A stretch of 64,000 nucleotides of DNA from contig NZ_JXJT01000005.1 of NCBI RefSeq assembly GCF_002441885.1, forward strand, positions 1-64,000, written 5' to 3'. Made by a program: the position numbers and the translations under genes. The notes under the pieces are model-generated. The model ran no database searches. It was not told where the DNA came from and saw only the letters and a list, made by a program, of their open reading frames with translations. This DNA is from Pseudolactococcus chungangensis CAU 28 = DSM 22330. GTDB taxonomy: Bacteria > Bacillota > Bacilli > Lactobacillales > Streptococcaceae. Positions 9,211-16,893 of this stretch are shown one piece after another; position 1 is the first letter of the stretch, and each line of letters starts with the position of its first letter.

Positions 9211-9369
9211 GTGGAATGGATTGTAAAGAAAAAGCAATTGTCTAACGATAAAGTGCTTGTAAATTTAGAAATCACAGTTACAAAAAATGGTGAACTGATC
9301 ATGTCATTGGTTGGTGATGAAGTGATTTTAAAAAATGGTTATGAAATTAGTATCAATAGCTTAACTTAG
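9211..9369 (+). CDS. Small phage-like ORF with a displaced start
   Basis: From a GTG at 9211 a 52-residue frame runs to TAG 9367-9369, with the segment LEITVTKNGELIMSLVGDEV. The strong site AAAGGAGG (9202-9209) is too close to this GTG and instead fits the ATG at 9216, whose frame stops after nine codons. A one-base shift near the start is therefore likely, and the gene may be dead. Confidence 0.4.
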   Translation: MEWIVKKKQLSNDKVLVNLEITVTKNGELIMSLVGDEVILKNGYEISINSLT

Positions 9370-9487
9370 ATGACTATCACTAGAGCTATCAGGTGAAAAA
9401 TCCTCTGCCATATAAAAAATAACTTATTTGCCAATCGTTTTTCCTAAAAAAGCAGAATGATGTGATAAAGAATATCTAAATGCAAAA

Positions 9488-9673
9488 GTGGGAGGGGTTA
9501 TCAAAGCTAACACTGATTTCGGGTTAAAAGTGATGCTAGAACACCCTGAATTTAAAAAAGGTGTTCTAAATCCTACACATAAAATTGTGTTTATCAATAA
9601 AGAAGTGATTCTTGAATTTGTTTCATGGAAAGAAGAAACCCGATATAAAAGCTACAAGAAAGTGATCAAATGA
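9488..9673 (+). CDS. Small phage-type hypothetical protein (61 aa)
   Basis: The frame reads IKANTDFGLKVMLEHPEFKK and onwards, and the residues NPTHKIVFINKEVILEF give it a real-protein look. A strong GGGAGGGG sits directly before GTT ATC AAA, where a start codon would be expected; the original start may have mutated. The only formal start is the GTG at 9488, inside that purine tract. The next small ORF overlaps its stop (ATGA). The function is unknown. Confidence 0.45.
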   Translation: MGGVIKANTDFGLKVMLEHPEFKKGVLNPTHKIVFINKEVILEFVSWKEETRYKSYKKVIK

Positions 9674-9761
9674 CACAACTTGAAGTTGAAAATGCACGAC
9701 TTAAAAAAACTAGTGGCACGGTACGAGATGTTTGAAACAGCTACACATGTTTGGAGGTATT
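9670..9761 (+). pseudogene. Frameshifted small phage ORF
   Basis: The ATG overlapping the stop of the previous gene opens MTQLEVENARLKK. After the A-run the frame must shift by one base to continue as KLVARYEMFETATHVW. It looks like a short coiled-coil phage protein broken by a slip in the A-run. Confidence 0.4.
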
Positions 9762-9927
9762 GATAGATGTTAAAAGGCAAAGAAGATTTGATCAAGGACT
9801 TTGGTTTTGAATAGGTAGCCCTTCTCTAAATACATGAGGTAAGGGAGCTATAGGATATGCAGTTAAGGCTTACCATTATATTTTAGATACTATTAAAAAT
9901 GGGAGCCGTTAAAGTGGGGCTAAAAGA

Positions 9928-10023
9928 ATGACAGAATTATATTGTGACCCACGAAAAGGAAAGAGATATAAAGTAGCCTTTGGATATTATTTTCCAGCAG
10001 AATATGGATTACTGAATAATTGA
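9928..10023 (+). CDS. Short phage-like ORF (31 aa)
   Basis: The frame MTELYCDPRKGKRYKVAFGY and onwards ends at TGA 10021-10023. No convincing ribosome binding site precedes it. It is probably the start of a truncated gene; another frame resumes at once (10022-10228). Confidence 0.3.
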   Translation: MTELYCDPRKGKRYKVAFGYYFPAEYGLLNN

Positions 10024-10228
10024 AGTTATTTGGAATGCCTTAGAATGGTATTTTAAAACTTTATCTGAAATAAAAATATTTTTGGCAAAGCACGACAATT
10101 CTGGGAAACTAAAAATGAAAATGGGTGAAGTTAAATTAATTGAAACAGATGGAACAGTCGAGTTGTGGCACTTTGATACAGATGCTGAGTTGGGTCAGTT
10201 GGTTTTTAAGGAGAGTAGGACTGAGTAG
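10022..10228 (+). pseudogene. Phage-like ORF fragment without a start
   Basis: A 68-codon frame reads EVIWNALEWYFKTLSEI and later KLIETDGTVELWHFDTDAEL before TAG 10226-10228. No start codon lies at its beginning. It resembles the body of a small phage protein of unknown function. Confidence 0.35.
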
Positions 10229-10549
10229 ACAATATAATTTAAAGGCTATCGAGAAAAAATTGTTGAGGTATCAAAAAATTGATAGTGTGATACAGTATCG
10301 AAATTATGAATTGGAAATGAAAATCACTGATAGTTATATTGGAGGCAAAAGGGCCAATAAGGTCTCAAAGCCAACAGAAGATATCATAAGAAGTGGGATG
10401 CAGATTGAAAGTTACAAAATCTCCATGAATTCAAAAGACGTATATCCGAGGCTCAAAAAAAGTGCTCTGATGATGAAGAACTAAATTTAATATTTTCATA
10501 TCGTTGGGCTATCAGAAAATATGACAAAATATGTGATGGTTTTTGGTAA
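10216..10549 (+). pseudogene. Phage late-gene regulator (DUF722/RinA-like), frameshifted
   Basis: One frame gives KKLLRYQKIDSVIQYRNYEL and then IGGKRANKVSKPTED, the pattern of small regulators placed just before terminase genes in lactococcal and streptococcal phages. Near 10450 the frame must shift to continue as DDEELNLIFSYRWAIRKYD, ending at TAA 10547-10549. The family link is from memory of that pattern. Confidence 0.5.
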
Positions 10550-10721
10550 ATTTTAAATTTTGTCAGCTTTTGAGCAAAAACTGACAAGGAAAATGTGTTA
10601 TATGAGTATCATGGAATTCAAAAGAAAAGCAATTAGTGTGAAATCAGGGGTTGCTGTTATGTTATTGGTTTATTTTTGACTTATTTAGTTTTATAATGGA
10701 GTTAGAAAGTGAGGTACCTAT

Positions 10722-11150
10722 ATGAAAAAAGAATACAAGAACATCCTTGTTGCAGTAGATGGATCAGAACAAGCCTATAACGCAGTTTCTGAAGCGGTTG
10801 AAATCACGAAGAGAAATAAAGCGAAACTTCAAGTTTTGACTGTTAAAGAGACCAGCAGATACTATAATGCTTTTGATATGTCTGTAATTGAGACTGCTTC
10901 AATGGATAAAATGGCTATAGATATTCTTAAAAGGGTATCAGAAATAGTAGATGAACAAGTCGAATGTGAAGAAATAAATCTTTATGACAACAATGCAAAG
11001 AGACAAATTGTTCAATATGCGAAAGAAAATAAGATTGATCTTATTGTAATAGGGTCGACTGGTACTGGTGTGATAGATAAATTTTTTGTAGGCTCTACCA
11101 CTCAATATGTTGTCAATCATGCACCATGTAATGTTATGGTTGTAAAATAG
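10722..11150 (+). CDS. Universal stress protein (UspA family)
   Basis: This intact 142-residue UspA-type protein has the ATP-binding signature near its C-terminus (GSTGTGVIDKFFVGSTTQYV, about residues 112-131) and the N-terminal ILVAVDGSE. GTGAGGT gives a ribosome binding site nine bases before the ATG, and a TATAAT lies at 10692-10697. A weak hairpin with a T-run closes the gene at about 11158-11185. It stands between the broken late regulator and the terminase fragment, a typical place for a phage-borne extra gene. The role is probably stress survival, but it cannot be specified. Confidence 0.88.
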   Translation: MKKEYKNILVAVDGSEQAYNAVSEAVEITKRNKAKLQVLTVKETSRYYNAFDMSVIETASMDKMAIDILKRVSEIVDEQVECEEINLYDNNAKRQIVQYAKENKIDLIVIGSTGTGVIDKFFVGSTTQYVVNHAPCNVMVVK

Positions 11151-11157
11151 AAAATTG

Positions 11158-11185
11158 AAAGTCTTGATAAAAATCAGGGCTTTTT
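11158..11185 (+). terminator. Terminator of the universal stress gene
   Basis: AGTCTTGA pairs with TCAGGGCT through G-T pairs around a five-A loop, and a six-T run follows. Confidence 0.5.
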
Positions 11186-11189
11186 TGTA

Positions 11190-11350
11190 TAGAGTTGCAG
11201 AAACTATTGGTGCTGCATATTCAACTTTCAGAGATTGGATTAAACAATTTCCGGTACTTTCGCCCCCCTAAAAAGGGGCAAAGAAATTATTAACTGTCAA
11301 GTTGAGAATGCTTTATTGAAGCGTGCTTTAGGCTATGAATTAGTTGAAGT
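11190..11350 (+). pseudogene. Small terminase-like (HTH) fragment, frameshifted
   Basis: The frame VAETIGAAYSTFRDWIKQFP is a helix-turn-helix like those at the start of phage small terminase subunits. In the tract of six C at about 11263 the frame shifts and continues as KRGKEIINCQVENALLKRAL then GYELVEV, which fits the same family. The sequence then stops at the IS fragment. Neither end of the gene remains. Confidence 0.55.
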
Positions 11351-11554
11351 CCTAAAGTTCCAAACTCTTTATAAGTGTTCTTCCAAACTGCCACTTGCCT
11401 GGGTGTGATGCCATACTTTTTAGCTAAGAACCTCTTCCTTCCAATTCCTGAGTAATAATCTTGCACAACTTGGAGTTTGAAATCGAATGAATACTTTGGC
11501 ATAAGAAAAGACCTTTCATTGTTTTGAAAAGTCTATATTCTTGGGTGCACATCA
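11348..11554 (-). mobile_element. IS3-family (IS150 group) end with truncated orfA
   Basis: On the minus strand the element begins with TGATGTGCACCC (ending at 11554), like the terminal repeat of IS150-group elements. The orfA start follows at 11502 with MPKYSFDFKLQVVQDYYSG and an HTH (KKYGITPRQVAVWKNTYKEF). After about 52 codons the element stops; the rest of the apparent reading frame is antisense of the terminase fragment. OrfB and the other end are absent, so it cannot move. Confidence 0.7.
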
Positions 11555-11795
11555 ATATGACCGTGGGTGTTTTTTTTTGTATAAGGAACAATTGAATATT
11601 TGATGCTTTTTTTACATAATGTGGACACTTTTTTTAAGAACAATTTATTAATCACACGGACCTTCAAATCTGCGGTTTTCGAAATTATTAAAGTTTCGGC
11701 CCATATCATATCTGTCAAAGTTTCTATTCATATCAGTTCCGTAAAAACTGTTTTTAGGGCTAGAAGTAAAGCAAGTATGATATGAAGGTGCAGTT

Positions 11796-12300
11796 TTAAT
11801 ATTCAGCACTAGAAAGATGAAAAATTTCAAAGCATCTAGGTTCGGTCTGAGGTTTTGTCGGATAGAATACCAAGAATACTTTCTGCCGTTTATCAGGAAT
11901 ATAGATACTATTTTTTCCATTTTTATTATCAGTTGTTTTTTCATGAATATCAATTTTTTTAAGTGTCAGTTGGCAGAATATCTTGATTTTCTTCGATATA
12001 TAAATTTACTTTGGGTAAAATCATCGCTAAGCACAATGGAAGAAATCACACTGATTTCAATATGTTGTCAACCAGATGAGCTTAATATATTATCAAAATA
12101 TCCGTCAAAGATAAATTGAGATATATTGTCAGAATTTTTCCAGATATAAAGTGGGTTGTAACTATTATTGAATTCATTATTTTGCTTTTCTGAAATCAAG
12201 AAGAGTTTAAAGTAGAGTTTTGGGGAACCGTCCAATAAGTGCCTAGTTTTCAGTCCACTAATCATGATGTACTCATAACAAAAAGTGACAGGTAGAAGTA
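11796..12300 (-). pseudogene. Decayed gene of unknown function
   Basis: The minus strand carries coding-like stretches in changing frames. One frame gives SGLKTRHLLDGSPKLYFKLF and later FIFDGYFDNIL, with an in-frame TGA at 12068-12070. Another gives PKVNLYIEENQDILPTDT. After a run of seven A a third gives SIYIPDKRQKVFLVFYPTKP and ends at TAA 11796-11798. Together these could be one protein of about 165 residues. I do not recognise it. Confidence 0.4.
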
Positions 12301-12307
12301 AGACAAT

Positions 12308-12682
12308 ATGAATTTCAATGACTTAAAAATTTTTATTGATATTTGTTAAACTGGTTCTCTGAATCAAAGTGCTATGAATCTTGGTTGTGCACAATACAAT
12401 TTAACTGCTCGATTGAAAAGATTAGAAAGTGATCAGGCAACTTTTTTATCAGGAGATATGATGGGATTGTCCCAACAAAAAATCCTGAGCATCCTGAAAC
12501 GCAATACTTTTGTTAATTGTGATAAAACTTGTCTTTTTAGATAAGAGACACTTCATGATTTTCAAACACAAAAAATAATGGAACTTGATTCATTTGAAAA
12601 TATTATCAACTATATTGAAATCTGTAATGATCTTGTTTTACTTCCTGAATATTTATTAAAAACAAAAAAATTACAAAAATAG
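12308..12682 (+). pseudogene. LysR-type regulator, broken
   Basis: The start MNFNDLKIFIDIC is followed by a TAA at 12347-12349, then TGSLNQSAMNLGCAQYNLTA and RLKRLESD, a LysR helix-turn-helix. The effector domain is mostly missing, but ELDSFENIINYIE and LVLLPEYLL, typical of its C-terminal half, remain in another frame up to TAG 12680-12682. Stop, frameshift and deletion together show a dead gene. Confidence 0.7.
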
Positions 12683-12933
12683 GATGAAAAAAATAGAAAA
12701 ATATGCTATTATAAGTATGGATAAAAAGAGGAATTACAATATTTTTAAGATTGTTAATGGCAAAATAGCGATTCAGTGAGTGTATACTGTCATTCATTTA
12801 TCTATCTATAAAACACCCTATATCCTTGACATACTAACGTTTTAGGAGAGTAGAGAAATAAGTAAAAGCTTGTAAAATAAGTGCGAATTTAATTAAGCGT
12901 AAGATTATAAAACGTTTTTTAAAACTCATATAA
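12683..12933. other. AT-rich gap without a recognisable gene
   Basis: No convincing reading frame lies here. A TTGACA at 12826-12831 has no matching -10. The right edge is the promoter/operator of the next gene. Confidence 0.5.
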
Positions 12934-12963
12934 TCGACATAAAAAGTCGATCGTGTTATGATA
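12934..12963 (+). promoter_or_regulatory. Promoter with an overlapping dyad
   Basis: TCGACA (12935-12940), 17 bases and TATGAT (12958-12963), with TG one base before the -10, make a good extended promoter. The dyad ATCGAC-N7-GTCGAT (12934-12952) overlaps the -35 and could be a repressor site. Confidence 0.6.
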
Positions 12964-13008
12964 AACATAGTTTAGTATGAAAACATTTAAATAACAAAGG
13001 ATAAGGAT

Positions 13009-13665
13009 ATGAATCAAACACTTAAACAAAATAAAGAAAAGCATGATCGTTATATAGTTTTAACTGTCCTGACAATCATTATCGGTATTATGTTGATTGC
13101 AGGTTATGAAACCTCACTTGGTAGATGTATCAAAAAAGAAGATACGAATAGTCAATCTGAAACTTTGACAACAAAAGCAGAAGAAAATCTAATGCCTGCA
13201 GAACTTAATTTGACGAGTACGCAAAATTGTCGTGAGATTAAACTGACAAAATTTATGGCTACAAAAAAGAATTTTATCTTTGAGTATCAATTTAAGCTTG
13301 ATGATGAGCGCTTGAAAGAATTGTTAACGAAACAGCTTGCTGCAGGGTCAAACTATCAAAATATTCATTTTTCTCTTTTTGCTGATAACGATATGTCATA
13401 CGACCTTGTTGGTGGCGGTATCTCATCTTCAACATTTCAGATTGAAGGCGATATATTTTACGGTAAGGTCAACTTCACCTATGATTCAAAAAAACTGCCA
13501 GATGATACTGACTTGATGTTGCAAATTTCGCAGTTATCATGGGAAGATCGGGATGAGCGTCGCACAGCAGAGGCAGAAACTAATCTATCGGAAACGGGTA
13601 GTTCATTTACAGTGCCGACGGCATTACAATATGACGGTGAATGGCGCTTTGATATTACCTATTAG
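13009..13665 (+). CDS. Membrane-anchored hypothetical protein (218 aa)
   Basis: Residues 16-34 form one hydrophobic helix after a lysine-rich start. The remaining 180 residues would be outside the cell and look beta-rich, with a C-terminal EWRFDITY reminiscent of small immunoglobulin-like exported domains. AAGGATAAGGAT gives the ribosome binding site. It is the only clearly intact gene between the decayed LysR and MepB genes and has its own promoter with a possible operator. No family is recognised with confidence. Confidence 0.7.
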   Translation: MNQTLKQNKEKHDRYIVLTVLTIIIGIMLIAGYETSLGRCIKKEDTNSQSETLTTKAEENLMPAELNLTSTQNCREIKLTKFMATKKNFIFEYQFKLDDERLKELLTKQLAAGSNYQNIHFSLFADNDMSYDLVGGGISSSTFQIEGDIFYGKVNFTYDSKKLPDDTDLMLQISQLSWEDRDERRTAEAETNLSETGSSFTVPTALQYDGEWRFDITY

Positions 13666-13699
13666 CCATTTACTTAAACAAGTAAGTCACAGATTACAA

Positions 13700-14161
13700 A
13701 AGTGAACAATATTTAGGACATTAAAGTTGATTCAGTATCTCAAAAATAAAAGTAGAGTACCAAAACGCAGCCTATGAAGGGGCTTATTTTGAACTAAATG
13801 GTCATCAATATAGAAGTAGACTAGCAAAAATGACACCTAAGAAAAAAGGTTATTTTGTCGTTTTTTGGGAGAAAGACAATAAAAATCAGAATCAGCCTTA
13901 CGAGTTTGCCGCTAGTCCAGATAAACTTATCATCTCTGTAATTGACGGACATCTACAAGAGCAGTTTATTTTTCCGAAGTCTATTCTTTTTAAAAAGGTA
14001 TACTTAGTGGCCCTAATCAGACGGTAAAATGGCAACCAGAGTTTATCCAATTTGGGTCAAATCCTTAACTCCCTCAGCTCAAAAAAATTGGCAAACCCCT
14101 TATTTTATTGACTTGAGTTCTGAACTTGACTGTCATGTGTTAAAAACTTTATATTTTGCTT
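13700..14161 (+). pseudogene. mepB: MepB family protein, frameshifted
   Basis: Joined fragments read KVEYQNAAYEGAYFELNG, then TPKKKGYFVVFWEKD, QPYEFAASPDKLIISV and EQFIFPKSILFKK. This is the typical order of MepB proteins (gene next to mepA in staphylococci). The frame breaks before position 13765, again at the A-run near 13998, and again near 14070, after which TPSAQKNWQTPYFIDLSSE completes the C-terminus. At least three shifts show that the gene is dead. Confidence 0.7.
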
Positions 14162-14235
14162 GATTTGTCATTTTGGAAAGATAGTTTTGGATAATCAAAG
14201 TTAGAAAAATCGATAAAGCGATAAAAGTCAGAACA

Positions 14236-14248
14236 AAAGCCGAACATT
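14236..14248 (+). promoter_or_regulatory. PurBox upstream of fhs
   Basis: The sequence AAAGCCGAACATT matches the lactococcal PurBox AWWWCCGAACWWT at 12 of 13 positions. Its centre is about 76 bases upstream of the predicted fhs transcription start, the spacing known for PurR activation in L. lactis. A second, weaker CCGACATT follows at 14253-14260. Confidence 0.6.
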
Positions 14249-14302
14249 GAAGCCGACATTTTAAGTAAATATCAGTAAACAAAAGGCAATCTGAGTGTTT
14301 TT

Positions 14303-14311
14303 TGATATAAT
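14303..14311 (+). promoter_or_regulatory. Extended -10 of fhs
   Basis: TGaTATAAT is a consensus extended -10 with no recognisable -35, as expected for a promoter that depends on an activator. Confidence 0.6.
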
Positions 14312-14344
14312 ATAAGGTAATAATGAAGAAATTGGAGATGCATC

Positions 14345-16015
14345 GTGGTAAAATCTGATATCGAAATCGCTCAAGCCTCACCTATGAAAGCCATTACGGA
14401 CATTGCTGCTAAAGCTGGTATTTCAAGTGATGATATTGAGCAATACGGCAAATACAAGGCAAAAATTACTTTTGAAGCACTCAATAAGTTACAAAAAAAT
14501 GATAATGGCAAACTGATTCTAGTTACAGCCATCAATCCAACTCCTGCTGGTGAAGGTAAATCAACTGTTACGATTGGTCTGGGTGATGCCCTCAATCAAC
14601 TTGGTCAGAAAGCTATGATTGCCTTGCGAGAACCTTCTCTTGGACCTGTCATGGGTATCAAAGGAGGAGCAGCTGGTGGTGGCTATGCTCAAGTTTTACC
14701 GATGGAAGATATTAACCTCCATTTTACAGGTGATTTGCACGCCATTACAACAGCTAATAATGCGATTGCTGCACTATTAGATAATCATATCCATCAAGGT
14801 AATGAGCTCAATATTGACCCACGTCGTGTCATCTGGAAACGTGTTGTTGACCTCAACGATCGTGAATTGCGTCAGATTATTGCTGGACTTGGCTCACCAA
14901 TGAATGGTGTCCCACGTGAAGATGGTTTTGATATTACCGTAGCCAGTGAAATTATGGCTGTTTTCTGCTTGGCGACCTCTATAGACAATCTTAAAGCACG
15001 ATTGGCTAAAATCGTTGTTGCCTACACTTATGACCGCAAACCGGTGACAGTCGGAGACCTCGAAATTCAAGGTGCGATTACGGTTTTACTTAAAGACGCC
15101 CTTAAACCCAATCTCGTGCAAACGATTGAGGGGACACCGGCCTTTGTTCACGGTGGACCGTTTGCCAATATCGCCCACGGCTGTAACAGTGTGCTTGCAA
15201 CGACAGCCGCTATGAAAGCAGCTGATTTCACTGTCACAGAAGCAGGTTTTGGGGCTGACCTCGGTGGCGAGAAGTTTCTCGACATTAAAACACGTGAACT
15301 TCCTAAAAATCCTGATGCCGTCGTCATTGTCGCAACTGTTCGTGCTTTAAAAATGAATGGTGGCGTAGCTAAGAATGATTTGTCCATGGCAAATACGTCT
15401 GCACTACGTGAAGGATTTGCAAATCTCAATCGACATATTGATAATATCCAAGGTTATGGTTTGCCTGTAGTTGTCGCGATTAACGAGTTTGTGACAGATA
15501 CGGCAGAAGAAATCTCAGTTCTTTCTGAGCTTTTAGCTGCTAAAAATGTTGATTTTTCACTCACACAAGTCTGGTCTAAAGGTGGTGTTGGTGGTCTAGA
15601 TTTAGCTGAAAAAGTTGTTAAAGCAACTGAAAAAATGTCTGATTTCCATTACTTATATGATTTAGAAAGTTCAATTCCTGAAAAAATTGAAACGATTGTG
15701 ACCAAAATTTATGGTGGTGCATCTGTTACCATGACCAAGAAAGCACAAACACAAATCGCTACTTTTGAACGTAATGGCTGGGATAATTTACCGATTTGTA
15801 TGGCAAAAACCCAGTATAGTTTTTCAGATGACCAAAACAGTTTAGGCGCACCAGAAGGGTTTGATATTACGATTCGGGAACTTGTTCCCAAGCTCGGTGC
15901 TGGCTTTATTGTCGCATTGACAGGGGATATCATGACCATGCCTGGCTTGCCGAAAAAGCCTGCGGCTCTTAATATGGATGTTGACAATGCAGGTCATATT
16001 TCAGGTTTGTTCTAA
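14345..16015 (+). CDS. fhs: Formate-tetrahydrofolate ligase
   Basis: Fhs joins formate to tetrahydrofolate with ATP, giving 10-formyl-THF for purine and fMet-tRNA synthesis. The 556 residues span the whole family. TPAGEGKST (about residues 66-74) is the P-loop, and [18 protein letters not shown] follows. The start is GTG, set by GGAG seven bases upstream; the nearby ATG at 14338 is out of frame. The gene stands alone between the PurBox promoter and a strong terminator, which fits membership of the purine regulon. Confidence 0.97.
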   Translation: MVKSDIEIAQASPMKAITDIAAKAGISSDDIEQYGKYKAKITFEALNKLQKNDNGKLILVTAINPTPAGEGKSTVTIGLGDALNQLGQKAMIALREPSLGPVMGIKGGAAGGGYAQVLPMEDINLHFTGDLHAITTANNAIAALLDNHIHQGNELNIDPRRVIWKRVVDLNDRELRQIIAGLGSPMNGVPREDGFDITVASEIMAVFCLATSIDNLKARLAKIVVAYTYDRKPVTVGDLEIQGAITVLLKDALKPNLVQTIEGTPAFVHGGPFANIAHGCNSVLATTAAMKAADFTVTEAGFGADLGGEKFLDIKTRELPKNPDAVVIVATVRALKMNGGVAKNDLSMANTSALREGFANLNRHIDNIQGYGLPVVVAINEFVTDTAEEISVLSELLAAKNVDFSLTQVWSKGGVGGLDLAEKVVKATEKMSDFHYLYDLESSIPEKIETIVTKIYGGASVTMTKKAQTQIATFERNGWDNLPICMAKTQYSFSDDQNSLGAPEGFDITIRELVPKLGAGFIVALTGDIMTMPGLPKKPAALNMDVDNAGHISGLF

Positions 16016-16085
16016 TTCAATATGACAAATCAATAACAGGTTTGTCAGTAACATGACAATTTGACAAGTCGGTTAAGAGATGATG

Positions 16086-16112
16086 AAAAACGCCTTTTGG
16101 GGCGTTTTTTTA
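16086..16112 (+). terminator. Terminator of fhs
   Basis: AAAAACGCC pairs with GGCGTTTTT around a short loop and a T-run follows. The T-run leads directly into the -10 of the next gene. Confidence 0.9.
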
Positions 16113-16121
16113 TGGTACAAT
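16113..16121 (+). promoter_or_regulatory. Extended -10 seven bases before a start codon
   Basis: TGgTACAAT ends at 16121 and the likely ATG starts at 16129, close to where transcription should begin. No ribosome binding site lies between them, so a leaderless mRNA is suggested. Confidence 0.5.
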
Positions 16122-16128
16122 GCTACTT

Positions 16129-16749
16129 ATGTTAAAAAAAAGAAATAACAAAATTAAATTTATCGTAGCAACTTTTATACTTATATCAACCGGATTCAGT
16201 GTCTCTACTAAAGCAGAAGAGATAACAAAACCACATTTAAAAATCCAAGATGAGGTAATAAATCATCGCACAGGACTTAATCTAGACTATTTTACAGGAC
16301 TTGTTCGTGATACAGTTAAGTCTGTTGAACAAGAACAGGCAACTGTTCAAAAGCAAGTTCACGAAACTGAAAAAGCAGCTGTTCCACCATCACCACCAGT
16401 TAAAACACGAGAAGAAAAATTAATAGAAACAGCGAATCGTTATCAGGGTGTCCCTTATGTTTATGGCGGCACGACGCCTGATGGCTTTGACTGTTCTGGT
16501 TTTACATCGTATGTCTATCGGGAGGCACTGGGGCAAGAAATCGGTCGCACGACTTGGGCTCAAATGTCTGCTGGTCAGCAAGTTTCGGTTGAAGAGGCCA
16601 AAGTCGGCGATGTTCTCGTATTTTTCGGTGGTAACCATGTAGGTATCTATCTGGGGAATGGTCAGTTTATCCATGCGCCACAACCGGGGGATGTTGTAAG
16701 TGTTTCGCCACTTTCAACGATGCCAGCAGATTTTGCCCTGCATCTTTGA
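16129..16749 (+). CDS. NlpC/P60 family cell-wall hydrolase
   Basis: An N-terminal signal peptide (hydrophobic core about residues 9-24, then a TKAEE site) leads to a linker and a C-terminal NlpC/P60 domain. The catalytic cysteine is in FDCSGF (about residue 122) and the histidine in GNHVGIYLG (about residue 170). Such enzymes cut peptide stems in peptidoglycan. At 206 residues it is a small exported member without binding repeats. The ATG at 16129 was chosen because the earlier ATG (16120) lies inside the -10 box. No Shine-Dalgarno site is present for either. Confidence 0.88.
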   Translation: MLKKRNNKIKFIVATFILISTGFSVSTKAEEITKPHLKIQDEVINHRTGLNLDYFTGLVRDTVKSVEQEQATVQKQVHETEKAAVPPSPPVKTREEKLIETANRYQGVPYVYGGTTPDGFDCSGFTSYVYREALGQEIGRTTWAQMSAGQQVSVEEAKVGDVLVFFGGNHVGIYLGNGQFIHAPQPGDVVSVSPLSTMPADFALHL

Positions 16750-16788
16750 GACTATCATTGAGACTTTACTTTTTTAAAAGTCAATGGC

Positions 16789-16812
16789 GCATCTGCTAGA
16801 GCAGGTGCTTTT
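16789..16812 (+). terminator. Terminator after the NlpC/P60 gene
   Basis: GCATCTGC pairs with GCAGGTGC (one G-T pair) around a four-base loop, and a short T-run follows. Confidence 0.6.
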
Positions 16813-16834
16813 GATGTTATATCAAATAAAATTT

Positions 16835-16887
16835 TTCAAAAAATTGTAACTTTTTATTATAATGTTTACGTTTTTTTATGATACAAT
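16835..16887 (+). promoter_or_regulatory. Promoters before the Gfo/Idh gene
   Basis: TTCAAA (16835-16840), 17 bases and TATAAT (16858-16863) form one promoter. A second, extended -10, TGaTACAAT (16879-16887), ends six bases before the start codon at 16894. Neither transcript would carry a Shine-Dalgarno site. Confidence 0.5.
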
Positions 16888-16893
16888 AAAATC

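Larger units (their letters stand above)
7586..11350. mobile_element. Decayed prophage remnant next to hup
   Basis: The order of fragments is that of a temperate phage: integrase on the minus strand at the hup side, small early ORFs, a late-regulator fragment, then a small-terminase fragment. Nearly every gene is shifted, truncated or interrupted, and no capsid, tail or lysis gene remains. The right border is an IS3-family fragment at about 11348. I found no convincing attL/attR pair. Confidence 0.7.

Noticed and set aside
7593-11285. Possible attL/attR pair: AAAAGGGGCACAGAA (7593-7607) and AAAAGGGGCAAAGAA (11271-11285)
   Set aside because: The second copy lies inside the terminase reading frame (KRGKE) and is explained by coding. 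The match is short, so I do not call it an attachment site.
11648-11953. 101-codon minus-strand ORF
   Set aside because: Its second half is low-complexity and its first half overlaps a more protein-like frame of the decayed gene. There is no ribosome binding site.
12606-12797. 63-codon minus-strand ORF rich in Phe and Ile
   Set aside because: It overlaps the LysR remnant and AT-rich sequence, has no ribosome binding site and no family pattern.
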